A stretch of 11,738 nucleotides of DNA from Pseudomonadota bacterium. Lineage in GTDB: Bacteria > Pseudomonadota > Alphaproteobacteria > Rhizobiales > Xanthobacteraceae. The stretch covers positions 1 through 11,738 of the forward strand of contig CAUJKG010000030.1 of assembly GCA_963205465.1 (NCBI GenBank). The letters are read 5' to 3'. A program made the translations under genes and the position numbers. Every line of letters begins with the position of its first letter. Within the stretch, counting starts at the first letter, position 1. Shown here piece after piece: positions 1 to 5,429 of this stretch. A model generated the notes under the pieces. It made no database searches and was not told where the DNA came from. It saw only the letters and a program-made list of their open reading frames with translations.

Positions 1-290
1 AGCTTGATCCACTTTGTGTTGAAAAGTTCGCGCGCGAGTTGCGCGGTCGAAACCGCGTCTTCGACCGAGTAGCAACCGGCAGTGTTCGGCAGCACGTCCA
101 CGTTCAGTTCGCGGATGATCTTCCAGAAGGTATCGCCGTCCTTGCCGCCCGCGTTCTCGCGGCGAACGGAAACGGTGACGATTTCCGCGCCGGAGGTCTT
201 CACCGCTTCTTCCATGAGGGAGAGCGAGGGATAGCGCGCGGTGCCGATGAGGAGGCGTGAATTGAATTTCTTTCCGTAGAGTTCGAGCAT
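1..290 (-). CDS. thiG: Thiazole synthase ThiG, N-terminal part (cut by window edge)
   Basis: ThiG builds the thiazole phosphate ring of thiamine from 1-deoxy-D-xylulose 5-phosphate, the sulfur carried on ThiS-thiocarboxylate, and dehydroglycine. It is a cytoplasmic TIM-barrel enzyme. The reverse strand reads MLELYGKKFNSRLLIGTARY at the N-terminus, followed by SGAEIVTVSVRR (33-44) and LPNTAGCYSVEDAV (67-80), all typical of ThiG. The last complete codon is Lys96 in a WIK context; this position corresponds to the Schiff-base lysine of the family (IKxEV motif). The gene continues beyond base 1, so about 160 residues are missing. The ATG at 290 lies only 3 bases after the thiS stop, so the two genes are almost certainly co-translated from the riboswitch-controlled message. 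No frameshift is seen in the visible part. Confidence 0.95.
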   Translation of the reverse strand, partial: MLELYGKKFNSRLLIGTARYPSLSLMEEAVKTSGAEIVTVSVRRENAGGKDGDTFWKIIRELNVDVLPNTAGCYSVEDAVSTAQLARELFNTKWIK

Positions 291-293
291 GTT

Positions 294-524
294 TTAGCCA
301 CCTTGCCGGGGAGTTACGATTTCGATGCTGTCACCGTCCTGAAGCGAGGGCTCGTTCCACTCGGTGCGGCGAATGACGCGGCGGTTGACCGCGATCGCGA
401 AGAAGTCGCCTTCGAGTTCCAGTTCCGCGAGAAGCGCCCGCGGCGTGGTGGCGCGCACAATGTGCTTCTCGCCATTCACGGTGAGCGTGATCGCGGTGTT
501 TTGCTGCACGACTTCTTTCTGCAT
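294..524 (-). CDS. thiS: Sulfur carrier protein ThiS
   Basis: ThiS is the small ubiquitin-like protein whose C-terminal glycine is adenylated and converted to a thiocarboxylate, which donates sulfur to the ThiG thiazole-forming reaction. The product is 76 residues, slightly longer than the usual ~65, because of about ten extra N-terminal residues. It ends in the diagnostic EIVTPRQGG, with the Gly-Gly tail required for activation. The central AIAVNRRVIRRTEW and LQDGDSIEI blocks match the family. The ATG at 524 is chosen because a strong GGAGGG (532-537 on this strand) sits 7 bases upstream. That same GGAGGG is part of the 3' end of the TPP aptamer, which points to ligand-controlled translation. 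thiG follows after 3 bases. Confidence 0.95.
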   Translation of the reverse strand: MQKEVVQQNTAITLTVNGEKHIVRATTPRALLAELELEGDFFAIAVNRRVIRRTEWNEPSLQDGDSIEIVTPRQGG

Positions 525-667
525 CTACCGTCCCTCCGCCGATCTTAATCGGATCAGGTTCAAAGGGTTTGGCGCTTTGCCATCTCAGCCTTTTTAGCGC
601 GTGACCTGGTCCGAAAACCGGTATCCACTTTTCGGGGTCACGCGATTGCCAGGCACCCCTCGGATAG
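525..667 (-). promoter_or_regulatory. TPP riboswitch (THI element) controlling thiS-thiG
   Basis: On the minus strand, upstream of thiS, the hallmark TPP aptamer blocks occur in order: GAGGGGTGCC (663-652 area), GGCTGAGATGG (about 590-579), ACCCTTTGAACCTGATC (about 567-550), a short P4/P5 stem CGAT...ATCGG, and CGGAGGGA near 539-531. The outer P1 stem can form between CTATCCG (667-661) and CGGTAG (530-525), ending right at the thiS ATG. The 3' conserved element contains the thiS Shine-Dalgarno GGAGGG. When TPP binds, this site would be locked in the fold, so translational repression by SD sequestration is the likely mechanism (inference). No intrinsic terminator is seen between the aptamer and thiS. 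The P3 arm is unusually long because it holds the palindromic element at 598-644. Confidence 0.93.
598..644. repeat. 47-nt palindromic element inside riboswitch P3 arm
   Basis: An imperfect inverted repeat: outer arms cgcgtgacc (598-606) and ggtcacgcg (636-644), a 4-nt bulge tggt (607-610), inner arms ccgaaaa (611-617) and ttttcgg (629-635), and an 11-nt loop. It folds into one long hairpin on either strand. Its form (CCGAAAAGTGG...ACCGGTTTTCGG between complementary ends) resembles dispersed short palindromic repeats that I recall from Rhizobiales genomes; copy number in this genome cannot be seen here. It lies between the conserved P3 strands of the TPP aptamer, a place known to tolerate variable-length inserts. 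Confidence 0.75.
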
Positions 668-672
668 GCCGG

Positions 673-702
673 AACATAGGCGTTTGCCCCTGGTTCACGC
701 AA
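673..702 (-). promoter_or_regulatory. Candidate sigma-70-type promoter for thiS-thiG
   Basis: On the minus strand TTGCGT (702-697) is followed after 18 bases by TATGTT (678-673), a fair match to -35 and -10 hexamers. Transcription would then begin near 665-667, which coincides with the 5' edge of the TPP aptamer P1 stem. That positional fit is the main support; the hexamers alone are not decisive. Confidence 0.4.
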
Positions 703-751
703 GGCTTTGCTGTGCAGGGATGGTATCCTCGGAACGCAGGCAGGAGAATCG

Positions 752-1702
752 ATGTCCCGGATCGTGCTCGTTCTGATTGCGCTCATTGCGTTGCCGTTTG
801 CGGGGCAGGTCTCGGGTCAGGCCGGGCCAGCAAGCGCACGGCAGACTCCGCGTGGCGAGTGTCTCGCGCCCGAGCAGCTCTTCGACGCGGACGGCGATGT
901 GATGCGCAATCGTGCGGCCCTTGCCTCGCGCGATCTTTGTCTGCGGCTTGAAGTCTTCGCCGAGGGCAGATTGCGATGGGTGCTGCAGGTCATCCAGAAT
1001 CGCAGGCACCCGAATGGTCCGCTCTGGGCGGTCCCGCATGACGACGAGGATGTCGCGTTCGATTCGGCCGTTTATGCGGTGCTGCGCTATGGCGGCACCA
1101 TGGTCGCAGTCGAGCAGGACCACGACCGCTATAATCGTATCGGCCGGCGCAAGCAGGATCCGAATCGCAATTTCCAGATCCGGGGGCAGGAGAAATGCCA
1201 GTTGCAGCTTGCCGCTTCTCCGCTGTTCACGCGGCGCTTCATGCAGGGGCTGCGCAAGGGGCAGCCGGTCATTGCGCTGCACACCAATAAGGAAGGCTTC
1301 GACCTGATCCCCGAACTCGACGAGAAAAAAAGCAAGGGGAACGTCTCGATCGGGATTCCGCGGAAGGAGGACTCCAATATTACCGAATTTCCGGCCGCCC
1401 GGCCCATGCGGTCGCGCTCGCCGAACGACACACTTATATATGTGGCGTCCCGCTTGCCGCCGGAGGCCGACCCGCACGCGGCGCGCTTCACCGCCGCGCT
1501 CAACGCCGCGGGAATTCATGTCCTTTACGAACATGTGAAGGAAAACGATTGCTCACTGTCGAACTACGCGGTCTTGCGGGAAATCCCCTACGTCAACATC
1601 GAGGTGGTCGATGACGACGCTACCGGCGCACAGCAGCGGATGATCGATGCCGTCATGAATCTGATACGGGCAGGGCAAGGACCGCACGTTCCGGCCCGCT
1701 AG
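752..1702 (+). CDS. Exported protein, M14 carboxypeptidase-like (putative)
   Basis: A 316-residue protein of no family I can name with certainty. The first ~22 residues (SRIVLVLIALIALPFAGQVSG) form a signal peptide, so the mature protein is periplasmic or outside the cell. The ATG at 752 is preferred over in-frame upstream codons because AGGAGA (742-747) lies just ahead and the signal peptide begins there. The residue pattern follows the order of M14 zinc carboxypeptidases: HDDE at 96-99 (HxxE zinc ligands), DPNRNF at 136-141 (NR of the substrate pocket), ALHTN with His177 (third ligand), and NIEV with Glu284 (possible catalytic Glu). Substrate could be a peptide or peptidoglycan stem, but this is inference. 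The gene is divergent from thiS and is cut off from the downstream cluster by the terminator at 1840-1869. Confidence is high for the gene and moderate for the fold. Confidence 0.8.
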   Translation: MSRIVLVLIALIALPFAGQVSGQAGPASARQTPRGECLAPEQLFDADGDVMRNRAALASRDLCLRLEVFAEGRLRWVLQVIQNRRHPNGPLWAVPHDDEDVAFDSAVYAVLRYGGTMVAVEQDHDRYNRIGRRKQDPNRNFQIRGQEKCQLQLAASPLFTRRFMQGLRKGQPVIALHTNKEGFDLIPELDEKKSKGNVSIGIPRKEDSNITEFPAARPMRSRSPNDTLIYVASRLPPEADPHAARFTAALNAAGIHVLYEHVKENDCSLSNYAVLREIPYVNIEVVDDDATGAQQRMIDAVMNLIRAGQGPHVPAR

Positions 1703-1839
1703 CGGACCATCTTTCTGCTTCCGATCCATCCGAGGTGCCGATCACAAAATTTCGACTGGCCGGAATTCTCAGGCTCGCGCACAATGCGGGCTGCGCGCGA
1801 ACGCATGGGTTGGGGAGAGGCGAGACGTCGGCCAGAAGG

Positions 1840-1869
1840 GCTAAGTGCCGAGTGGTACTTGGCTTTTTT
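1840..1869 (+). terminator. Rho-independent terminator
   Basis: A ten-pair stem (GCTAAGTGCC at 1840-1849 with GGTACTTGGC at 1854-1863, two G-T wobbles) closes a GAGT tetraloop and is followed directly by six T residues (1864-1869). It lies 137 bases past the stop of the exported-protein gene and ends that transcript, so the FHA cluster should have its own promoter downstream. Confidence 0.85.
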
Positions 1870-1892
1870 GCGCGAATAGTGCGGCCATACCG

Positions 1893-1922
1893 TTGCCTTG
1901 GCCGCAAGACGGCGCCTATTCT
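1893..1922 (+). promoter_or_regulatory. Candidate promoter for the FHA/PP2C cluster
   Basis: TTGCCT (1893-1898) and TATTCT (1917-1922) are separated by 18 bases and lie between the terminator and the first FHA gene. This would give a leader of about 115 nt. The match is only moderate, and other sequences in the same interval cannot be excluded. Confidence 0.3.
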
Positions 1923-2044
1923 TTCCCATAAGAACAACCCCTTCGGGACATCGCCTTGGGGGTGCCGCCCCTGTCGAGCAGCGCAACGAAATAAACCTGC
2001 CTTGCGGGCGTCAGCGGACCGCAGGCCAACGAGAAGCGACCCGC

Positions 2045-2857
2045 ATGGACGATTTTGTCGACGTCGAGATGATCAAAGACGGCCAGCGCACGCAGGGCCG
2101 CCATAAACTCCCGCTCAAGATCGGGCGTGGTACCGGCAACAGTATCCGGATCGGGCACGAGCCGAATGACCAGACGGTTTCCCGGGTCCACACCATGATC
2201 GAGTTGCACGGTGACCACTTGCAGATCGTGGATAAGAGCACCAACGGCACCCACTTCAACGGGCGCATGATGAAGACGGGGGAGACGCTCGATTTCAATG
2301 ACGGCGATCGCTTCGAAATCCGCGGGTACCAGTTTCGGGTCGCGCGGGCCAAGCGGGACCCGAGCATTCCGGTGGCGTTCTATGCCGCGATCCGCATCGG
2401 CGGCGAGCAGAAGCTGTTTCCGATCGGGGAAACCCTGCTTTTGTGCGTAAAAAGCGGCAACGGCATCCGCTTCGAGGAAGCGCCGATGACCCCCGGAACC
2501 AATTTCCAGGACATCATCGGCCGTCAGCGGCTGAGCGGCGAGAGCCTCATTGCAGTCATTCACGTGGGTGGAAAGCTCGGCGTCGTGAAATCCGCGGCGG
2601 ACGGAAATACCCCCGTCATCGTGAACAATCACACCGACGTGAAGAGCGGCATGCAGCTCGACCTGCGTCCTCTCGATGTTGTGAGCATCGGCGGGGTGCC
2701 GGTCGACATCTTGTTACCCGACATGAAGGCGAGCCGGTGCCACAATCACAGTTGCCGCCTTCTCAACCCCTATGATCCGCACGGCAACTGCCGCTGGTGC
2801 GGACACAGGCTTACCGAAAGCGTCACCGAAATCGCGCTCGTGCGGAAGAAGCGCTGA
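2045..2857 (+). CDS. FHA domain protein with C-terminal zinc ribbon
   Basis: A 270-residue cytoplasmic protein that probably binds phosphothreonine partners. Residues about 5-100 form a canonical FHA domain: GR at 27-28, SRVH at 46-49 and STNGT at 65-69 carry the usual phosphopeptide-contact Arg, Ser and Asn and the structural His. Residues about 108-225 are beta-rich and end in VIVNN...GMQLDLRPLDVVSIGG, which resembles the second half of an FHA fold without its binding motifs; I infer a degenerate second FHA domain. The C-terminus has Cys232 and Cys237 (C-x4-C) and Cys249 and Cys252 (C-x2-C), a zinc-ribbon arrangement that may mediate protein contacts. The ATG at 2045 is chosen because the conserved fold starts just after it, with GAGAAG 8 bases upstream; in-frame upstream sequence lacks homology-like character. 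It is the first gene of the cluster, 11 bases before the next gene. Confidence 0.88.
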   Translation: MDDFVDVEMIKDGQRTQGRHKLPLKIGRGTGNSIRIGHEPNDQTVSRVHTMIELHGDHLQIVDKSTNGTHFNGRMMKTGETLDFNDGDRFEIRGYQFRVARAKRDPSIPVAFYAAIRIGGEQKLFPIGETLLLCVKSGNGIRFEEAPMTPGTNFQDIIGRQRLSGESLIAVIHVGGKLGVVKSAADGNTPVIVNNHTDVKSGMQLDLRPLDVVSIGGVPVDILLPDMKASRCHNHSCRLLNPYDPHGNCRWCGHRLTESVTEIALVRKKR

Positions 2858-2868
2858 GGAACAAGAAA

Positions 2869-4902
2869 ATGGTCAAGTTTCCGATTCTGCTCGACATCTA
2901 TCAGCGTGGCGAAGGTCCGCTGAAGCGCGTCGAACGCATCTCGCTGCCCGAAGCCGGCGATTATTCCATCGGCCGTATCGGCGACAACCAGATCGTGCTC
3001 GATACGCCGGAAGTTTCCAAGCAACACGCCTGGCTTCTGGTGCGCGAGGACGGTATCGCGGTTTCCGATCGCGGCAGCACCAACCGTACCTATATCGGCG
3101 ACAGCGAGGTCGATACCTCGCCATGGGACGGCGCGCTGCCGATCCGTATCGCTCAGTTCGAGATTCATCTCGTGCCGCAGACTTCGGCCGGCGAAACGCG
3201 CGTCAATGTTCCGCAGGAAAATGCGACCCGTGCTTTCTCTGCCGGGACGACGTCTTCCGCGCCGGCTGCGCGCGCGCCACGCGGACAGTCGATCGAGGTC
3301 GCCCTGAACGCGCCGAGCGCACCCAACGAAACGCGTTTTCCCCGCAACATCTTCAAGGGTGAAATCGTTTCCGCCCAGGAGATCAAGGCGAGCGAATTTT
3401 TCGCAGGGGAGACGACCTACATTACCGTCGGCGGCGGCCTCGGCAGTTTCGTCTGGGCGGATCACTTGCGTATTTTCGGTGTCGGCACGGGGGAAATCCG
3501 GGCAATCGGCGACTCCCCCATTCCTTACGCCAACTATCAGCGCCTCTGCCGTAACTCGCAGATTCCGCCGCATGAGCGGCTGCGTTCCAACTCGCTATCG
3601 ACGCCGGACAATATCTGGGGCTTTCCCGGCTATGCGAGCCGCGAAACGTGGAAGGACCTGAAGGAGTTCCGCTTCACCGGCATCAAGTATATTTTCCAGG
3701 TCTTCGGCGAAGCCTCGCTCGCGCAGACTTTCACGCCGCGTTCCGGCGAAGTCTTCAAGTCGATCGACCGCGAAGCGCAGCGGATCGGCTGGCGCGATAT
3801 GTTCGTCGCCGGCCGCGTGCTCAGCATTCGCAAGACCAATGACGAGCGTTATGCGGTCGCCTATCGCGTGCCGGAAGACGACGCGCGCGCAGGCGTGCGT
3901 GAGCGCGTCATGATCGGAAAATTCCTGCATATCTCCACCGGCTATCCGGCGACGCGGTTCACCGACGACCTGCAGGCGTTCAAGGCGCGCTTCCCCGAGG
4001 AAGCGCGCGTGTTCAACGCCTACGAAAATCATGAGGCCGTTTACCGCAACCTCGAAAGCAATCCGGTGCCGGCAACCGTCGTCGTCCGCGGCCGCGGTAT
4101 CGTCGCCTCGCGCATCATCCAGCGGCTGTACGAAACGCGGGACAAGAACAAGCATATCAAGATCGTCCATCAGATGCGCAATCCGATCGGAAAGAACGAA
4201 GGCTATCGTTACAAGCGTGCGCAACGGTACGTTTATAACCACATCGAAAACCAGGCCTTCAACTGGCCGAAGGCGACCTGGGGCGGGCAACTGCTGCGCG
4301 AAACCGAACGCGCGACGCCGGAAGAGCGCGTAAAGATTTACGAGGCACTTGGCGGCACGACGACTGCCGACCGCCGCGACTGGCGCAACATCATCCAGCT
4401 CGGCATCGGCGACAACTGGTATCAGCCGGTGTTCGGGCATTTCGAGACGCTCGAACTCGTCAAGACCGACCAGGGTCCGAAGATTCAGATGCGGCTGAAG
4501 GCGCAGCGCAATCAGCCGGCGGTCGAAGTGGTCGCGGACTACGTGCTCGATTGCACGGGATTGATCGGCGATATCACGCATTCGCCGCTGCTGCGGGACC
4601 TCGCGGAGACTTATAAATTGCCGCGAAATCTTGGGGTTGGCGGCGGGAAGATCGGCGGCATCTTCGTGTCGCCCGATTTCGAGATTCCAGCGCTCCGGAA
4701 TGGCAGCGGCCGCGCCTATGCGGCGGGGCAGATCACGCTCGGCGGTCCGCAGCCCGGGGTCGATACTTTCCTCGGCATGCAATATTCCGCGCTTCGCTCG
4801 GTCGATCACATGGCGGTCCTCGGCGCGCCGAATGTTTCGCTGTTCGGGCCGCTGCGCTCGTTCTCGCAATGGATCAAATGGTGCAAGAACGCGACGCCTT
4901 AA
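2869..4902 (+). CDS. FHA domain fused to flavoprotein-like NAD(P)/FAD oxidoreductase
   Basis: A 677-residue two-part protein. Residues 1-103 form an FHA domain with GR at 35-36, SKQH at 50-53 and STNRT at 70-74 (the usual Asn-Gly is Asn-Arg). A linker (~104-160) contains ETRV, ATRA and ETRF, possible phosphothreonine sites. From ~183 the chain looks like a two-dinucleotide-binding oxidoreductase: a first Rossmann loop ITVGGGLGS (185-193), a second VVVRGRGIVAS (404-414), and a late DCTG (561-564) like the ATG/DCTG motif near the C-terminus of flavin-dependent monooxygenases and pyridine-nucleotide oxidoreductases. A GGGKIGGIF segment (591-599) and a redox-enzyme-like YAAGQ (617-621) follow. 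Substrate and cofactor are not determinable from sequence. No signal peptide or membrane helix is seen. AGGA (2857-2860) overlaps the stop of the previous gene and supports the ATG at 2869. The fusion suggests that a redox or hydroxylation reaction is recruited by phosphorylation. Confidence 0.85.
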   Translation: MVKFPILLDIYQRGEGPLKRVERISLPEAGDYSIGRIGDNQIVLDTPEVSKQHAWLLVREDGIAVSDRGSTNRTYIGDSEVDTSPWDGALPIRIAQFEIHLVPQTSAGETRVNVPQENATRAFSAGTTSSAPAARAPRGQSIEVALNAPSAPNETRFPRNIFKGEIVSAQEIKASEFFAGETTYITVGGGLGSFVWADHLRIFGVGTGEIRAIGDSPIPYANYQRLCRNSQIPPHERLRSNSLSTPDNIWGFPGYASRETWKDLKEFRFTGIKYIFQVFGEASLAQTFTPRSGEVFKSIDREAQRIGWRDMFVAGRVLSIRKTNDERYAVAYRVPEDDARAGVRERVMIGKFLHISTGYPATRFTDDLQAFKARFPEEARVFNAYENHEAVYRNLESNPVPATVVVRGRGIVASRIIQRLYETRDKNKHIKIVHQMRNPIGKNEGYRYKRAQRYVYNHIENQAFNWPKATWGGQLLRETERATPEERVKIYEALGGTTTADRRDWRNIIQLGIGDNWYQPVFGHFETLELVKTDQGPKIQMRLKAQRNQPAVEVVADYVLDCTGLIGDITHSPLLRDLAETYKLPRNLGVGGGKIGGIFVSPDFEIPALRNGSGRAYAAGQITLGGPQPGVDTFLGMQYSALRSVDHMAVLGAPNVSLFGPLRSFSQWIKWCKNATP

Positions 4903-4949
4903 GGCGGGGCGGTTTTGTCATCACATTGCAATATTTGCTGGGGGTTTGA

Positions 4950-5429
4950 ATGGTACCGACACTCAAGGGCCGCTGGTCGACCAGAATTCTGCTTTTCCTC
5001 TGGGTCGGCGTGCCGATTACATTTCTGTTCTCGCTGTTCGTGGCGGGGCCGGGCAGTCCACGCTTGCCGCTGATCGGCTTGCACTACGACATTCTGCCGT
5101 TTCAGATTCTGTCGCTGCTTCTGATCGTCGGACTGATCCTCGATCCGGTCTATTTCTATATCCAGCAGTTCCGCTGGGAGCGGGACTGGCCGTTCGCGTT
5201 CCAGTTCTTCTTCTCGATCATCGAGTTCGTGATCGTGCTGGGGCTGGTGTGGTGGGGGGCGCTCAATTTCTCGCAGGCGCGCCCCGATTTGCATTCGAGC
5301 GAAAGCTATTTCCTCTACACGCTGCACTTCGCCTTCGTATTCATTCCGTCCTTCATCGCCGTTCTCGGGTTCATCCAGATCTTCATGATCCGCTGGCGCT
5401 TCAAGAGCGGCGAATGGGGTAGAATGTGA
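4950..5429 (+). CDS. Small four-helix inner-membrane protein, unknown function
   Basis: A 159-residue, very hydrophobic protein with four predicted membrane helices at about 13-33, 50-71, 80-103 and 121-148. I do not recognise a family. Notable features are the aromatic-rich, charged loop YFYIQQFRWERDWPF (68-82) between helices 2 and 3, and a basic C-terminus RWRFKSGEWGRM. The start ATG at 4950 follows a G-rich stretch (GGGGG, 4940-4944). The stop overlaps the start of the vWA-FHA gene by four bases (GTGA), so the two are translationally coupled and their products probably act together in the membrane. It could be a scaffold or partner for the single-span vWA-FHA protein, but that is inference from position only. 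Confidence 0.85.
   Translation: MVPTLKGRWSTRILLFLWVGVPITFLFSLFVAGPGSPRLPLIGLHYDILPFQILSLLLIVGLILDPVYFYIQQFRWERDWPFAFQFFFSIIEFVIVLGLVWWGALNFSQARPDLHSSESYFLYTLHFAFVFIPSFIAVLGFIQIFMIRWRFKSGEWGRM

Larger units (their letters stand above)
1703..2044. other. Intergenic region between exported protein and FHA cluster
   Basis: This 342-bp stretch holds no convincing gene. It contains the intrinsic terminator at 1840-1869 and a candidate promoter at 1893-1922. A weak GAGAAG (2031-2036) lies 8 bases before the ATG of the first FHA gene. Reading frames entering from upstream of 2045 lack a good start site and coding character. Confidence 0.6.

Noticed and set aside
695..1534. 279-codon open frame on the minus strand opposite the exported protein
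   Set aside because: The plus-strand frame has a good ribosome-binding site, a signal peptide and the HxxE/NRNF pattern. The minus frame has none of these and would run into the riboswitch promoter region.
3595..4869. Long open frame of 424 codons on the minus strand
   Set aside because: It lies wholly inside the FHA-flavoprotein gene, antisense to it. It has the composition expected of the shadow of a GC-rich gene and shows no recognisable motif.
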